From NCBI RefSeq assembly GCF_902499335.1, contig NZ_CABVQK010000009.1, positions 310,001 through 374,000 on the forward strand: DNA of 64,000 nucleotides. Direction: 5' to 3'. Source of the stretch: Burkholderia lata. GTDB lineage: Bacteria > Pseudomonadota > Gammaproteobacteria > Burkholderiales > Burkholderiaceae. How positions within the stretch are numbered: position 1 is the stretch's first letter; each line of letters begins with the position of its first letter. The notes beneath the pieces are model-generated. The model was not told the origin of the DNA. It was given only the letters and a program-made list of their open reading frames with translations, and did not search any database. Shown piece by piece: positions 8,720 to 17,825 of the stretch. Made by a program: the position numbers and the translations under genes.

Positions 8720-9331
8720 ATGCATACGCTCTACTTGATTGCAATCGTCGCGGAAGCGATGTCGGGGGCGCTGATGGGCATGCGCCGCGGGATGGACCGC
8801 TTCGGGCTCGCGCTTGTCGGCGCGGTGACGGCGCTCGGTGGCGGCACCGTGCGCGACGTGCTGCTCGGCCACTATCCGCTCGGCTGGATCGCGCATCCCG
8901 AGTACCTGGTGATCACGCTCGTCGCGGCGACCGTGGCGTCGTGGGTCGCGCGGCATGTCACGCGGATGAAGACGCTGTTCGTCACCGTCGACGCGATCGG
9001 CCTCGCGGCGTTTACGATCATCGGCTGCGATATCGGCGCATCGACGGGCACCGCGCCGATCATCGTCGTGCTGGCCGGCGCGATCACGGGCGTCTGCGGG
9101 GGGATGCTGCGCGACCTGCTGTGCAACGAGATGCCGTTGATCCTGCGTGAGGAACTGTACGCGAGCGTCGCGTTCGTCACGGGCGCGTTGTATGTCGGGA
9201 TGCAGTACCTTGGCATCGATGCCGGGGTCGCGACGGTGGTCGCGCTCGTGGCTGGCTTCGCGATGCGGATGCTCGCCGTGCGGCTCGGCTGGAAGATGCG
9301 GACGTTCGGCGCGGCGGACGTCGGGCATTGA
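8720..9331 (+). CDS. TRIC/UPF0126 family membrane protein (YadS-like)
   Basis: The 203-residue protein consists of two copies of the UPF0126 unit, each about three membrane helices with a glycine-rich signature: GGGTVRD (40-46) and GGMLRD (127-132). The family has the fold of trimeric intracellular cation channels, so monovalent cation conduction or small-metabolite transport is plausible but unproven for this member. It begins 8 bases after the penicillin-binding protein gene and is probably cotranscribed with it. Confidence 0.85.
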   Translation: MHTLYLIAIVAEAMSGALMGMRRGMDRFGLALVGAVTALGGGTVRDVLLGHYPLGWIAHPEYLVITLVAATVASWVARHVTRMKTLFVTVDAIGLAAFTIIGCDIGASTGTAPIIVVLAGAITGVCGGMLRDLLCNEMPLILREELYASVAFVTGALYVGMQYLGIDAGVATVVALVAGFAMRMLAVRLGWKMRTFGAADVGH

Positions 9332-9417
9332 GCGGGAACGCGTGCCGCGCGCGCGGCGCGCGGGCACGGATCAAGCTGGCCCGGGCACTCCTGTGAGCAC
9401 CCGGGCCGGACGGAACG

Positions 9418-9804
9418 TCAGTCAGCCTGCATCACCTGGAAGACGTTGCCTTCCGGATCGATGCCGTCGTACATCGTGTACGCGAACCCGTCGTAGCGCT
9501 TGAGATCGCGCACCGTCACGCCGCTGCCGGCCAGCCGGTCGCGATGCGCGCCAATGTCCTGTCCGATCGAGAACACGATCTTCACGTGGCTGGCTTCCAC
9601 GCGCGCTTCCGCATCAGCAGGCACCGCGTGGCGGAACGCCGGGCCGGCGAGATGCAGCGCGAGTTCAATGGCGCCCGCGCCGAGCACGGCCCACTCGTTT
9701 TCGATTTCCTCGACGACGGGCAGATCGAAATGCTGTTGGTAGAACGCCTTCAGCAACGCGACGTCTTGAACGTACAGGATGATGCGGGTCATCGGAAGCG
9801 GCAC
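9418..9804 (-). CDS. Glyoxalase/bleomycin-resistance (VOC) family protein
   Basis: The 128-residue protein has the paired beta-alpha-beta-beta-beta units of the vicinal oxygen chelate fold (TRIILYVQDVALLKAFYQQHF at the start; DGIDPEGNVFQVMQAD at the end). Members are metal-dependent lyases, dioxygenases or binding proteins; the substrate cannot be told. A GTG at 9804 with GAGGAG six bases upstream is the likely start; an ATG follows four codons later. It lies downstream of hmuV on the same strand, with a 112-base gap. Confidence 0.8.
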   Translation of the reverse strand: MPLPMTRIILYVQDVALLKAFYQQHFDLPVVEEIENEWAVLGAGAIELALHLAGPAFRHAVPADAEARVEASHVKIVFSIGQDIGAHRDRLAGSGVTVRDLKRYDGFAYTMYDGIDPEGNVFQVMQAD

Positions 9805-9916
9805 GTGGGTCTCCTCGAAGGGGATGCGCGAAGCGCAAATGATGCGTTGTGAAAGTCGTTGCTGTCGATAAGACGGGATATGGAGCGCCGCAATGACCCT
9901 GCGGCGCCCGCCAGCG

Positions 9917-10738
9917 TTACGCAGGCACCATCACCGGCGGCGCGCCGTCGCCGGTGTCCACCATCTTCACCGCGAACCCGTAGCACTGCGCGATATGGGC
10001 CGGCGTCATCACGTCGCGCGGCGTGCCGTGCGCGACGATCGTGCCGTCGGCGAGCATCGCGATCGTATCCGCGTGCCGCGCGGCGAGATTCGGATCGTGC
10101 ACGATCGCGAGCACGCCGAGCTGCCATTCTCGTGCAACCGCGCGCACGGTTTCGAGCAGGCGGTGCTGATGCGAGAGATCGAGCGCGGCGGTCGGCTCGT
10201 CGAGCAGCAGGTAGCGCGGGCCGCTTTCCGGCGCATCGTCGTCCGGCCACAGCTGCGCGAGCACACGGGCGAACTGCACGCGCGCGAGTTCGCCGCCCGA
10301 CAGCGTCGTCACGTCGCGGCCGACGAGCGCATCGGCGCCCGCGCGTTCGAGCGCGCTCCATGCGATGTCGCGGTCGCGATGCGACGTCGCACCGCTGCGC
10401 CGTGCATGCGGATAGCGGCCGAGCAGCACGATTTCGTCGACGCTGAACGGGAACGCCGGCTGCGCGGCCTGCGGCAGCACCGCGCGCAGGCACGCGAGCC
10501 GCGGCGCGTCGATGCGCGCGAGCGGTTCGCCGTTCAGCGTGATGTCACCGGTCACGCGCACGCCGTTCGGCGCGACGCTGCCGGTGAGTTCGCCGGCGAA
10601 GGTCTTCAGCAACGTGCTCTTGCCCGCGCCGTTGCGGCCAAGCAGCGCGGTCACGCGGCCGGGTTCGATCGACAGCGACAGGTCGCGCAGGATCGCATTG
10701 TGTCGACGGGCGACGTCGAGGTGATGGGCGGTCAGCAT
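9917..10738 (-). CDS. hmuV: Heme ABC transporter ATP-binding protein
   Basis: This 273-residue ATPase powers uptake of heme from the periplasm. It has Walker [10 protein letters not shown] (34-42), the signature LSGGE (146-150), Walker B YLLLDEP (176-182) and the switch histidine in IVHD. It is the last gene of the hmuRSTUV cluster, 19 bases after hmuU. The linker around 106-125 and the Pro/Asp-rich insertion near 164-174 are typical of the HmuV/BhuV group. Confidence 0.93.
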   Translation of the reverse strand: MLTAHHLDVARRHNAILRDLSLSIEPGRVTALLGRNGAGKSTLLKTFAGELTGSVAPNGVRVTGDITLNGEPLARIDAPRLACLRAVLPQAAQPAFPFSVDEIVLLGRYPHARRSGATSHRDRDIAWSALERAGADALVGRDVTTLSGGELARVQFARVLAQLWPDDDAPESGPRYLLLDEPTAALDLSHQHRLLETVRAVAREWQLGVLAIVHDPNLAARHADTIAMLADGTIVAHGTPRDVMTPAHIAQCYGFAVKMVDTGDGAPPVMVPA

Positions 10739-10757
10739 GGTCGTCGTGAGGGAAGGG

Positions 10758-11846
10758 TTAGCCGCCGAGCGCGCTGCGGCTCTTCCACAGCAGCGCGAGA
10801 AAGAACGGTGCGCCGAGCAGCGCGGTCAGCACGCCGAGCGGGATTTCGGCGGGTGCGGCAACCGTGCGCGCGGCGAGATCGGCGGCGAGCGTCAGCAGCG
10901 CGCCGAGCAGCGCGGCGCCGGGCAGCACAACCCGTTGGTCGGGACCGCACGCGAGGCGCACACAATGCGGCGCGACGAGCCCGATGAAGCCGATGATGCC
11001 CGCGCACGACACCAGTGCGCCGACCGCGAGCGCGACCGCGACGAGCACGCGCCGCTTCAGCCGCTGCACCGGTACGCCGAGATGCAGCGCCTCGGTTTCG
11101 CCGAGCTGCAATGCATTCAGTGCGTCGCGTTCGCGCGCGAGCAACACGCAGCCGATCGCGACGCACGGCGCGACGGCCGCCAGCGCGGACCATTGCGCGC
11201 CACCGAGGCTGCCGAGGCTCCAGAAAGTCAGCGAGCGCAATTGCGCGTCGTCCGCGACGAACGTGAGCAGACCGATCGCCGCACCGACCAGCGCGTTGAT
11301 CGCGATGCCGGCGAGCAGCAGCAGCGGTAGCGCGAGACGGCCGCGCGACGCGGCGAGCCGGTACACGAGCGCCGCGACCGCGAGCGCACCCGCGAACGCG
11401 GCGACAGGCAACGCGGCCGCGCTCACGTGCGCGGCAAAAAGCGCGGGGCCGAGCACGATCATCGTCGTTGCGCCGAGCGCGGCACCGCTCGACACGCCGA
11501 CGAGCCCCGGATCGGCGAGCGGGTTGCGGAACAGCGCCTGCATCGCGGCGCCGGTCGCGCCGAAGCCGCCGCCGACCAGCAACGCGAGCGCGACGCGCGG
11601 CGCGCGGATGTCGAACAGCACCGCGCGCGCCTGCTGCGCGGCCGCATTGCCGGTCAGCGCGGCCCAGGCTTCCGCGAGCGGAATGCGATAGGCGCCGACG
11701 CACAGCGCGACAACGGACATCGCGCACACGAGGCAGGCGAGCGCGGCCAGCACGAACGGCGCGAAGCGGCGCGACGTGCCGATGCGCGCGGCGCCGGAGC
11801 GCGATGCGGGCGACGATGCGGGGAAAGGCGAAGCGTGAACGGGCAT
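10758..11846 (-). CDS. hmuU: Heme ABC transporter permease
   Basis: The 362-residue protein is a FecCD/BtuC-type permease with about ten membrane helices after a polar N-terminal 30 residues. Typical family stretches are visible: [28 protein letters not shown] (near 90-120) and [12 protein letters not shown] (near 267-278), the loops that contact the binding protein and ATPase. It would form a dimer in the inner membrane with HmuV and take heme from HmuT. Its start follows hmuT by 15 bases. Confidence 0.93.
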   Translation of the reverse strand: MPVHASPFPASSPASRSGAARIGTSRRFAPFVLAALACLVCAMSVVALCVGAYRIPLAEAWAALTGNAAAQQARAVLFDIRAPRVALALLVGGGFGATGAAMQALFRNPLADPGLVGVSSGAALGATTMIVLGPALFAAHVSAAALPVAAFAGALAVAALVYRLAASRGRLALPLLLLAGIAINALVGAAIGLLTFVADDAQLRSLTFWSLGSLGGAQWSALAAVAPCVAIGCVLLARERDALNALQLGETEALHLGVPVQRLKRRVLVAVALAVGALVSCAGIIGFIGLVAPHCVRLACGPDQRVVLPGAALLGALLTLAADLAARTVAAPAEIPLGVLTALLGAPFFLALLWKSRSALGG

Positions 11847-11861
11847 CGGGGCAATCCGGAA

Positions 11862-12779
11862 TCAGGCGAGCGCATCCGACAGGCGTCGGTGCAGGGTCGT
11901 GACGGCGAGCGGCAGGCGCGGGCCGAAGCCGAGCAGGAACAGCGCGTCAAGTGACACGACGCGCTGCGCGCGGCCGGCCGGCGTCGCGCCGAAGCCTGGC
12001 GTCGCGAGCAGCGCGGCGCGGCCGCCGACGGCCGCGAGCCCTTCGTCGGAGATCAGCACGACGTCGGGCGCGGCGGCTGCCAGCGCTTCGGTCGTCAGCG
12101 GCTTGTAGTGATCGAAGCCCTGCATCGCGTTGCGCGCGCCCGTGTAGCGGATCATCGCGTCGGCGGCCGTGCGCTGGCCGGCGACGAGCGCCTGGTTGCC
12201 GGTATGGTTCAGCACGAACAGCACGCGCGGCGGCTGCCCGCCGCCGGGCGCGCGGGCAGCGACTGCGTCGCGCGCGGCCTGCCAGTCGCGGTCGAAACGC
12301 TGCAGCAGCGCGGCGCCCGCGTCGCGCACGTCGAGCGCCTGCGCGACGCCCGTGATTTTCGCGCGCACCGATTCGACGTCGTGGCGCTCGTCGAACGTCG
12401 TCACCGCGACGCCGGCGCTTTTCACCTGCGCGATCGCGGTGGGCGGGCCGGCTTCCGCGGACGCGAGCACGAGATCGGGCCGTAGCGACAGCAGCCCCTC
12501 GGCCGACAGCGCGCGCTGGTAGCCGACCTTCGGCAGCCGTTTGGCTGCGTCGGGATACGTGCAGGTGGTGTCGGCGCCGACGAGCCGGTAGCGCGGCGTC
12601 TCGGCGCCACCGAGCGCGAACGCGGTTTCCGCGAGTGCGCCGCCGATCACGACCACGCGTTTCGGCGCCGCCGGCGCGACCTGGGCGAGCACGCTGCCGG
12701 GCAGCACGCCCGCGAGCACGCCGGCCGCCGCGCCCGCCAGCACCGCGCGGCGGCGCGGATCGAACGGTCGCGCGCTCAC
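11862..12779 (-). CDS. hmuT: Periplasmic heme-binding protein
   Basis: The 305-residue protein is a cluster A-III type (helical-backbone) binding protein that delivers heme to HmuUV. The N terminus has RRRAVLAG followed by a hydrophobic stretch and an AQ cleavage site, which could be read by the Tat or the Sec pathway. Mature motifs include RVVVIGGALAETAFALG and LLSLRPDLVLAS. Translation most likely starts at the GTG at 12779, which overlaps the hmuS stop codon in a GTGA arrangement. That implies coupled translation; the longer upstream frame is a shadow inside hmuS. Confidence 0.9.
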   Translation of the reverse strand: MSARPFDPRRRAVLAGAAAGVLAGVLPGSVLAQVAPAAPKRVVVIGGALAETAFALGGAETPRYRLVGADTTCTYPDAAKRLPKVGYQRALSAEGLLSLRPDLVLASAEAGPPTAIAQVKSAGVAVTTFDERHDVESVRAKITGVAQALDVRDAGAALLQRFDRDWQAARDAVAARAPGGGQPPRVLFVLNHTGNQALVAGQRTAADAMIRYTGARNAMQGFDHYKPLTTEALAAAAPDVVLISDEGLAAVGGRAALLATPGFGATPAGRAQRVVSLDALFLLGFGPRLPLAVTTLHRRLSDALA

Positions 12780-13867
12780 CGCGCGCCCCCGCGTGCCGCG
12801 GCCGGCAGCGTCGCGACGAGCGCGCGCCAGTCGTCGCGCTCGACCTTGCCGGGCTTGCGCTCGCCGAACAGCAGCGCGACGTGGTCGCCCTGCCGGTCGA
12901 ACAGCTCGAGCGACGTGACGATGCCGTCGCTGGTCGGCTTCTTCACGACCCACGCGGCCGCGATCAGGTCTTCACGCACGTGCAGGTTGAAATCCGGGTC
13001 GAGCACGTTGATCCATGCGCCGACCTCGCGCACGTTCGCGACGGGGCCCGTATGGATCTGGATCATCCCCGCGTTGCCGACGAACACCATGATCGGCTGG
13101 CCGCTTGTTGCGGCCTGTTCGAGCACGTGACGCAGCGCATGTGCGGTTTCGACCGGATACGCGTATTGCGGATCGGCAAGGCGCAGCGCCTGCATGCGGC
13201 TCACACCGAAGCGTTGCGTGATGCCGAAGAACTGGTGCGTGTCGGTCATCGCGTCCCACGCGGCGCGGAAGCCCGCGACGTCGATCTCGGTGTCGGCGCG
13301 CTCGGGCGTTTTCGGTGCGGCGGGCGCGACCTCGAGCCCCGGCTCCTGCGACGGCGCACGCCAGCGCTCGACGAACGCGTCGTACGCGGCGTGGTCGCTG
13401 TGCGCGCGCAGGTAGACCTTGTGGATCGCATGGCCCTGCGCGTCGAAGAACTGGAGGCTCTTCAGCGGGCCGTGCGTGGTCTCGTCGCGCACCGCGAACG
13501 CCGACACCCAGTGACGATAGAAGATGCGCAGGTCGATATCGCCGAGTGCGAGGCCGACGGGGCCGTCGTGGCTCATCTGCGCATACTCGCCGTCCTTTTC
13601 GTGAACGGCCGTGTCGTTGCGCGTGAGCGCCATCACGCGGCCGAGGCGCGGCATTTCCTCGAACATCGCCGGAAAGCGTGCGTCGAGCCGCACGACGTGC
13701 TCGCCGACGAACGCGGCGAGCGCCTCGCCTTCGCTGACGCCGAGCGCCTGCGCGACGTCGCGGTTGCGCAGCTGGCGCTCGGTCTTGAGCTTGATGAACG
13801 CGTCGCGCAGCGCGGCGGCCGCGCGGGCCGGCGTGGCCGGTTGACCGGGAAGGGCGGATTGCATCAT
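12776..13867 (-). CDS. hmuS: Cytoplasmic heme-degrading/heme-trafficking protein
   Basis: The 363-residue protein belongs to the HemS/HmuS/ChuX family of duplicated-domain heme proteins that accept imported heme in the cytoplasm and release iron or hand the heme to an oxygenase. Two homologous halves are visible (about 20-180 and 200-350), the second beginning with FRAAWDAMTDTHQFFG and containing VFVGNAGMIQIHTGP. AAGGAG stands six bases before the ATG at 13867; an upstream TTG at 13882 overlaps that ribosome-binding site. It is the second gene of the operon, 49 bases after hmuR. Confidence 0.9.
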   Translation of the reverse strand: MMQSALPGQPATPARAAAALRDAFIKLKTERQLRNRDVAQALGVSEGEALAAFVGEHVVRLDARFPAMFEEMPRLGRVMALTRNDTAVHEKDGEYAQMSHDGPVGLALGDIDLRIFYRHWVSAFAVRDETTHGPLKSLQFFDAQGHAIHKVYLRAHSDHAAYDAFVERWRAPSQEPGLEVAPAAPKTPERADTEIDVAGFRAAWDAMTDTHQFFGITQRFGVSRMQALRLADPQYAYPVETAHALRHVLEQAATSGQPIMVFVGNAGMIQIHTGPVANVREVGAWINVLDPDFNLHVREDLIAAAWVVKKPTSDGIVTSLELFDRQGDHVALLFGERKPGKVERDDWRALVATLPAAARGGAR

Positions 13868-13916
13868 GTCGGACTCCTTCAAGTAACGGTTGGGGTGGCA
13901 GCGCGGGCGGCGCGCA

Positions 13917-16184
13917 TCAGAAATCCACTTTCATGCTGACGGCGACCGTGCGTCCGGACGACGTATACGCATCGAGCACCTGCGAATCGGCCGCGATGCC
14001 GCGCACGTCCGACCAGTTCCAGTACTTCCGGTCGAACAGGTTGCGGATGCCGATCGTCGCGCTTACGTGCTTGTTGAAGCGGTAACCGCCGCGCAGGTCG
14101 ACGACGAACGACGACGGCGGCGAGAAGCACGCCTTGTTCGAACAGTCGGACTTGTCGATGTCCTTGTCGCGTTTCGCGGCCTGGAACAGCAGGTCGGTCT
14201 GCACGTACCAGCGCTCGGTCGGCTCGTAGCGCACGCCGAACACGGCCGAGAACGGGTTGACGGTGTTGAGCGGCTGGCTGGCCGCACCGTTGTTCTGCGT
14301 CGAACCCTTCGTGAACGCCATCGCCGTCTTCAGCGTGATGCCGTTCGGCATCACCCATTCGGCGCGGCCTTCGAGGCCGTGGATCCGCGCGTCGGCGAAG
14401 TTCACGTACTGGAACACGAACGGGTCGGTTGGCCGGCCGCTGCCGGCGATCGTCGTGCGCGAGATGAAGTTGCGGTAGCGGCCGGTGAACGCGGCTGCGC
14501 TGTAGCGCACGACGCCGTAACCGGTGCCTGCCTTGCCGCGCAGGCCGGCTTCGAACGTGTCGCTCGTCTCGGGCTTCAGGTTCGGGTTGCCGATCGACGT
14601 GTAGCCGTACACCGGGTTCGAGAAGCTGCTGTTCACCTGGTCGGGCGTCGGCGCGCGGAAGCCGTGCGCGTACTGCACGTACGGAATGACCGCGGGCGTG
14701 ATCTCGTAGAGCACGGCGACGCGCGGCGACAGTTCGTTCGCGATCGTCGACACGGCCTTGCCGGTGAACAGCGGATCGTTCTCGGTCGGGCTCAGCCGGT
14801 ACGTGTCGAAGCGCAGGCCCGGCGTGACGAGCAGGCGGCCGTAGCCGATCTGGTCCTGCACGAACGCGCCGAACAGCGTGTAGTCGGTGTCGGGGAATGC
14901 CTTGTTCGGGAATGCTTCGCCGACGCCCGGCACCGTGCCGTCGCGCATGTTCGTCACGCGCGACACGCTGCCGTCGACGCCGTACAGCAGCTTGTGTGCG
15001 AACGGGCCGGTCGCGAAGCCGCTTTCGGCGAATGCGGAACCGCCGAACGTGCGCTCCTTGTACTGGTTGTCGCGCGAACGCGAAGCCGCCCGGCCGCGCG
15101 TCTCGAACGCGTACTGGTCCTGCTTCGCGTCCTGGTAGTAGAACTGCACGTGCGCGGTCTGGAACCAGCGGAACGCGTCGTCGCGGAAGTCGTAGTCGAC
15201 GCTGAAGCGGTTGCGCTCGAGCCGGTCGTAGGTGGTGAGGCCGAGCGTGGTCGGCGGGCTGATTGCCGACAGCACGTCGGTGCTCACGCGGCGCTGCACC
15301 GTTTCGGCGGTGAACTTGATCGTGTCGCGGGTGGTCGGCGTCAGCACGAGCTTGCCGAGCAGCGATTCCGAATAGACGTCCTGCGGGTTCGACGTGGTGC
15401 GCAGCGTGCTCGCCGAGTTGTTGCTGCCGCGCGTGTCGACCTCGTGGCCGCGCCGGCCATCGGCGATGATCATCCCCTGCACGCGATCGTTGCCGCCCGC
15501 GGCCGACATGGTTGCGCCGACGCTGCGGTCGGCCGAGTCGTAGCTCGGCCGGAACGAGAAGTAGTAGGGCTTGTTGTAGATCGACAGCAGGTCGCGCGGA
15601 TCCTTCGTGATGAAGTTCACCGCGCCGGTCAGGCCGTCGCTGCCGTAGAGCGCCGAGGCCGGCCCGCGCAGGATCTCGATGCGCTTGAGCGTGTCGAGAT
15701 CGGCGTAGTCGCCCCGCCCCGCTTCGAGCGGGCCGAATGAAAACGCATTCGGCAGGCGGATGCCGTCTTCCATCAGCAGCACGCGATTGCCTTCGAGGCC
15801 GCGGATGTTGATGCTCGAATCGCCGTCGCGGCCGCCGCCGAGCGCGGCGCTGCCGGGCCGGTATGCAGTGCGGCGCACGGTGACGCCCGGCTCGTAGCGC
15901 AGTGCGTCCTTGATGTTGGTGGCCTGCTGTTCTTCGAGATCCTCGTCGGTGATCACCGAGACGGACGCAGCCGTGCGGCTCGCGGCCGTGGCCGTGCGGT
16001 TGGCCGTGACGGTGACGGGGTCGAGCAGCGCCGCATCGCCGCGCGTGGACGCGGCGACGAGGATGGTGGAAGGCGGGGTGGCGCCTTGCGGCGTCGAATC
16101 GGCGTGAGCCGAGGCGGCGGACAGGCCGAACGCGCCGAACAGCGCGGCACAGATCGGCCGCCGCGCCAGCGTATAGCAATGCAC
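13917..16184 (-). CDS. hmuR: TonB-dependent heme/hemoglobin outer-membrane receptor
   Basis: The 755-residue receptor has a signal peptide (cleavage near ASA-HAD), a TonB-box/plug region (LRYEPGVTVRRTAYRPGSA and NIRGLEGNRVLLMEDGIRLP) and a 22-strand barrel ending in Phe. The heme-receptor hallmarks FRAP (in YAHGFRAPTPDQ) and NPNL (in GNPNLKPETSD) are both present. Translation probably begins at the GTG at 16184, which has GGGAGA six bases upstream; longer readings add non-signal sequence. A Fur box lies about 130 bases upstream, so expression should be iron-repressed. Confidence 0.92.
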   Translation of the reverse strand: MHCYTLARRPICAALFGAFGLSAASAHADSTPQGATPPSTILVAASTRGDAALLDPVTVTANRTATAASRTAASVSVITDEDLEEQQATNIKDALRYEPGVTVRRTAYRPGSAALGGGRDGDSSINIRGLEGNRVLLMEDGIRLPNAFSFGPLEAGRGDYADLDTLKRIEILRGPASALYGSDGLTGAVNFITKDPRDLLSIYNKPYYFSFRPSYDSADRSVGATMSAAGGNDRVQGMIIADGRRGHEVDTRGSNNSASTLRTTSNPQDVYSESLLGKLVLTPTTRDTIKFTAETVQRRVSTDVLSAISPPTTLGLTTYDRLERNRFSVDYDFRDDAFRWFQTAHVQFYYQDAKQDQYAFETRGRAASRSRDNQYKERTFGGSAFAESGFATGPFAHKLLYGVDGSVSRVTNMRDGTVPGVGEAFPNKAFPDTDYTLFGAFVQDQIGYGRLLVTPGLRFDTYRLSPTENDPLFTGKAVSTIANELSPRVAVLYEITPAVIPYVQYAHGFRAPTPDQVNSSFSNPVYGYTSIGNPNLKPETSDTFEAGLRGKAGTGYGVVRYSAAAFTGRYRNFISRTTIAGSGRPTDPFVFQYVNFADARIHGLEGRAEWVMPNGITLKTAMAFTKGSTQNNGAASQPLNTVNPFSAVFGVRYEPTERWYVQTDLLFQAAKRDKDIDKSDCSNKACFSPPSSFVVDLRGGYRFNKHVSATIGIRNLFDRKYWNWSDVRGIAADSQVLDAYTSSGRTVAVSMKVDF

Positions 16185-16310
16185 AGGTGGTCTCCCATTG
16201 ATGATGACAAGCCCGAAGGCTGGCTGGGTGACGCGTTCACCTGGCTGGCCCGCCCGCGCACGGAAGGCGGCGAGCGGCGAATTGAAAGGCAACTGATAAC
16301 TTTGTCAGTG

Positions 16311-16331
16311 TAAATGAGAATTATTATCAAT
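16311..16331 (-). promoter_or_regulatory. Fur box of the hmu operon
   Basis: Read on the minus strand, the site is ATTGATAATAATTCTCATTT, a good match to the Fur consensus of GATAAT hexamers in inverted array. It lies in an AT-rich island between hmuR and the small gene at 16423-16650, about 130 bases before the hmuR start, as expected for iron-repressed heme uptake. Confidence 0.8.
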
Positions 16332-16422
16332 ACAAGAACGGAACGCGGCGCGCGTGGGTGAGCGCTTACCTGCGCGGCCCGGGCGAGCCGCGGCGGGAAA
16401 TTCGGGAGAAACGCGGGCCCGG

Positions 16423-16650
16423 CTAGGCGAGGGCTTCGATGCGGATCAGCAGGTTGCGCGCATGCGTGATGAACGCGTCGTGCGTCGCGCGATCGCTGTG
16501 ACTTTCGAGGCCGGCCTGTTCGGCGAACGCGATCTGTTCGGTGTAGAGGTCGACGAGCGCACGGCGTGCGTCAGGGGGAAGCGCGCGGATCATCGACACG
16601 ATCAGCAGTTCCTGCGCGCGAAGCGTGCCGGACAGCGTCTGGACGTTCAT
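16423..16650 (-). CDS. Small helical protein of unknown function
   Basis: The 75-residue product (MNVQTLSGTLRAQELLIVSMIRALP...) looks like an all-alpha protein with no signal peptide or cysteines. The ATG at 16650 is preceded by TGGAGG with five bases spacing; the ATG four codons upstream overlaps that site. It lies upstream of the heme operon on the same strand but is separated from it by the Fur-box region. No family is recognised. Confidence 0.55.
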   Translation of the reverse strand: MNVQTLSGTLRAQELLIVSMIRALPPDARRALVDLYTEQIAFAEQAGLESHSDRATHDAFITHARNLLIRIEALA

Positions 16651-16849
16651 GCTGGCCTCCATCGGACGATGCGGCGGCGAGCCGCTCTTTCCATACTAGG
16701 CGGTCGGCGTACGCAGCGCAGGCGCAGTGTTGGCCATGAGGAGGCGGAACGCGATTCGACGGGGCAATCGAGGGCGCCGTTGCGCGACGCGAAACGCGCC
16801 GCGCGCGGCCGGGCACCGTGAATCGAAGCGTGCAGGGATGCGAATGGAA

Positions 16850-17233
16850 TCAGCCGGCCGTCGTCGCGGCCTGCGCATCGCGCACGACCTGTGCGACGCG
16901 TTCGACGAACTCGACGTCGACGCTCGACAGCGCTTCGCGCTTGCCGTCGGGCATCTCGACCATCAGGCGATAGGTGATGTCCTGCGTGGCCCACGCGAGA
17001 TAGCCGACGACGGCGAGCATCACACCGACGACGAGCGCGGCGCTCGATCCGGCGATGCCGCCTGCGACGGCGGCGGCCGCGCCGATCAGCGAGATCAGCG
17101 ACGGTACGAGGCGGTTCTTCGGAATCTTGACGACATCGACCTGGCGGATGTCACGCAGTGCGAATACCTGGCCGGCGGCCGACAGGCCGTTGCGTGTGAT
17201 CATCACGCCACGTTCGTTGAATGCGTTTTCCAT
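16850..17233 (-). CDS. Small two-helix membrane protein, DUF6232-like
   Basis: The 127-residue protein starts MENAFNERGVMITRNGLSAAGQVFALRDIRQV, a beta-rich segment, then has a hydrophobic hairpin (about 52-88, SLISLIGAAAAVAGGIAG and ALVVGVMLAVVGYLAW) and ends with a conserved-looking IT YRLMV...GKREALSS region. This arrangement resembles the DUF6232-type family, common in Burkholderia; the assignment is from memory of the pattern. The ATG at 17233 begins the folded region. Confidence 0.6.
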   Translation of the reverse strand: MENAFNERGVMITRNGLSAAGQVFALRDIRQVDVVKIPKNRLVPSLISLIGAAAAVAGGIAGSSAALVVGVMLAVVGYLAWATQDITYRLMVEMPDGKREALSSVDVEFVERVAQVVRDAQAATTAG

Positions 17234-17357
17234 CGTGTGTTGCGTGGACGAAAACGCGCAGCGTAGCAGGTTTCGTTGCTGCATCAAACGAGACCGACTG
17301 CCGCACGACGCGTGCGGCATGGCCGAAAGGCGGAAAGTGGGTGAAGCGGGAAGGGGT

Positions 17358-17621
17358 TCAGAACTGCAGCCTGCCGTCGCCGTACAGCCGGCCCGGCACG
17401 TGCGATGCGACGGCCTCGGCGATCTCTTCGTCGGTCGATTCGGCCGGCACGATCTGGCGCCGCGCGGGCGCGTCGAGATGCATCGTCCATTCGACGAGGC
17501 GGTACGGGCGGCCCCACGGGCGCTGCATTTCGACCGATACGCGGCAGCTCTGGACCGGCATCGAGTGTTGGCACGTCAGAATCGCGTGCAGATGGCTGAA
17601 AACGGTATCTTCGATCATCAT
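17358..17621 (-). CDS. Hypothetical protein
   Basis: The 87-residue product has no signal peptide. It contains WGRPYRLVEWTMHLDAPARRQIVPAESTDEEIAEAVASHV, which looks like a small alpha/beta domain. Two adjacent ATG codons (17621 and 17618) follow GGAGG; the second has the better spacing. No family is recognised. Confidence 0.5.
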   Translation of the reverse strand: MMIEDTVFSHLHAILTCQHSMPVQSCRVSVEMQRPWGRPYRLVEWTMHLDAPARRQIVPAESTDEEIAEAVASHVPGRLYGDGRLQF

Positions 17622-17672
17622 GGCCTCCGATCCTGTCTTGTGGGCTATCGATGGCGGCGCCGTCGGTGTATC

Positions 17673-17701
17673 AAAAAAAAAGCCGCCGATGCTCAGGCGG
17701 C
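17673..17701 (-). terminator. Terminator-like hairpin upstream of the 17358-17621 gene
   Basis: On the minus strand a GCCGCC/GGCGGC stem (17701-17696 and 17687-17682) is followed by nine T (17681-17673). It lies beyond the porin terminator and about 50 bases before the next minus-strand gene, so it is a second terminator or a leader attenuator. A smaller hairpin (TGAGAG/CTCTCA) lies at 17713-17729. Confidence 0.55.
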
Positions 17702-17765
17702 CAACAGGGGGGGTGAGAGCATCCTCTCAGCCCAGAATTAAGCGAAACTTAAAAGCACATAAAAA

Positions 17766-17791
17766 AGCGCCCCGCGTGGAGCGGGGCGCTT
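17766..17791 (-). terminator. Rho-independent terminator of the porin gene
   Basis: On the minus strand the stem AAGCGCCCCGC / GCGGGGCGCTT is followed by a T run (complement of the A run ending at 17766), about 35 bases after the porin stop. Confidence 0.88.
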
Positions 17792-17825
17792 CTTGCCGTC
17801 GTGATCCGCGAGTTAAGCGGATGCT

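Noticed and set aside
6486-8744. Very long minus-strand open frame of over 700 codons
   Set aside because: It is antisense to the penicillin-binding protein gene, is rich in Arg, His and Asp, and has no domain-like sequence. In high-GC DNA, strong third-position bias produces such shadow frames.
13890-15740. Long plus-strand open frame within hmuR
   Set aside because: It is antisense to the heme receptor, whose plug, FRAP and NPNL motifs prove the minus-strand frame.
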